Positions 6,575-6,771 of a DNA stretch of 6,771 nucleotides are shown here, piece after piece (the first letter of the stretch is position 1; each line of letters begins with the position of its first letter). The notes below the pieces were generated by a model. That model made no database searches, was not told the DNA's origin, and saw only the letters and a list, made by a program, of their open reading frames with translations. The position numbers and the translations under genes were made by a program. Source of the stretch: Candidatus Colicola coprequi (GTDB lineage Bacteria > Bacteroidota > Bacteroidia > Bacteroidales > Paludibacteraceae); NCBI GenBank assembly GCA_018065765.1, contig JAGHSR010000098.1, positions 1 through 6,771 on the forward strand. Direction: 5' to 3'.

Positions 6575-6771
6575 GGACTCCACTTGTGTTACTACTGACA
6601 GCCGGAAGATTACTCCCGGCTGTGTGTTTGTTGCACTGAAGGGTGAACATTTTGACGGCAACCTATTCGTCGATCAGGCTATTAAGGATGGTGCCGCGTA
6701 TGTGATTAAGGGCGAGTACGCCTTAGCTGAGTTACAGGATTTAGCACGTGCGTGGCGTCGTTATTTAGGGC
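6546..6771 (+). CDS. murF: UDP-N-acetylmuramoyl-tripeptide--D-alanyl-D-alanine ligase, N-terminal part, cut by window edge
   Basis: Cytosolic ligase that adds D-Ala-D-Ala to UDP-MurNAc-tripeptide, the last cytoplasmic step of peptidoglycan precursor synthesis. Only the first 75 residues are present. The Mur-ligase N-terminal pattern is clear: CVTTDSRKITPGCVFVALKG (14-33), then EHFDGNLFVDQAIKDGAAYV (34-53) and the helix LQDLARAWRRYLG (63-75) that normally precedes the ATP-binding GTNGKT, which lies outside. The FDGN form and the helix ending in RRxLG favour MurF over MurE. The only suitable start is ATG at 6546, inside the end of the transporter gene (29-base overlap), preceded by AAGAAAGG. 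The link between AAYVIKGEYA and LQDLARA is about ten residues shorter than I expect from Bacteroidales MurF, lacking the usual V-V-D-D-V-L strand. Since the catalytic part is not visible, intactness cannot be judged. Confidence 0.85.
   Translation, partial: MDWNFLIRNKDSTCVTTDSRKITPGCVFVALKGEHFDGNLFVDQAIKDGAAYVIKGEYALAELQDLARAWRRYLG
6598..6623 (+). other. Perfect 8-bp hairpin inside the first codons of murF
   Basis: ACAGCCGG (6598-6605) and CCGGCTGT (6616-6623) are exact reverse complements with a 10-base loop (AAGATTACTC). The stem is GC-rich and is followed by GTGTTTGTTG, which is T-rich but interrupted by G, so it is at best a weak terminator. It lies about 24 bases after the transporter stop and over murF codons 18-26 (conserved D-S-R and P-G region). 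It might lower murF read-through or expression relative to the upstream genes, or be a by-product of the encoded residues. The Arg codon used in the stem is CGG, which is uncommon in this window. Confidence 0.4.

Noticed and set aside
6575..6771. Region after the MFS gene taken as non-coding
   Set aside because: Translation in the frame starting at 6546 gives a clear Mur-ligase N-terminal domain running off the right edge.

Overview
The window looks like chromosomal core DNA from a member of the Bacteroidota, most likely the order Bacteroidales. The evidence is the gene order (DUF6089-like outer-membrane protein, uppS, bamA, two skp/ompH genes), the signal peptides that cleave before Gln, and A-rich leaders in place of classical Shine-Dalgarno sites. 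I cannot fix family or genus from the sequence alone. All genes lie on the plus strand, and I see no mobile element, CRISPR array, tRNA or rRNA.

Layout: (1) bases 2-571 hold the 3' part of a DUF6089-like beta-barrel gene cut by the left edge; (2) 582-1328 is uppS (undecaprenyl diphosphate synthase); (3) 1325-3967 is bamA, overlapping uppS by 4 bases; (4) 4020-4541 and 4616-5107 are two different Skp/OmpH-type periplasmic chaperones; (5) 5125-5232 is a 35-codon, Lys-rich small gene; (6) 5204-6574 is a 12-helix MFS transporter related to the MFSD1-like group; (7) 6546-6771 is the 5' part of murF, cut by the right edge. There is no gene-free stretch over 100 bases.

The genes form what looks like one envelope-biogenesis operon. 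UppS makes the lipid carrier for peptidoglycan and surface glycans, MurF completes the peptidoglycan precursor, Skp proteins carry unfolded outer-membrane proteins through the periplasm, and BamA folds them into the outer membrane. The MFS transporter sits between these two arms. Its substrate is unknown; a small peptide or a peptidoglycan-derived compound is a guess from context and family.

The first part of the window is ordinary. The more interesting points are at the 3' end. There is a tiny gene whose Lys-rich tail overlaps the transporter start by 29 bases, and murF overlaps the transporter end by another 29 bases. murF also carries an 8-bp perfect hairpin in its first codons and appears to have a shortened N-terminal domain. 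BamA shows a Tyr-rich loop and an unusual final residue. I found no clear evidence of an entirely new system; the small gene plus transporter is the best candidate for something undescribed.
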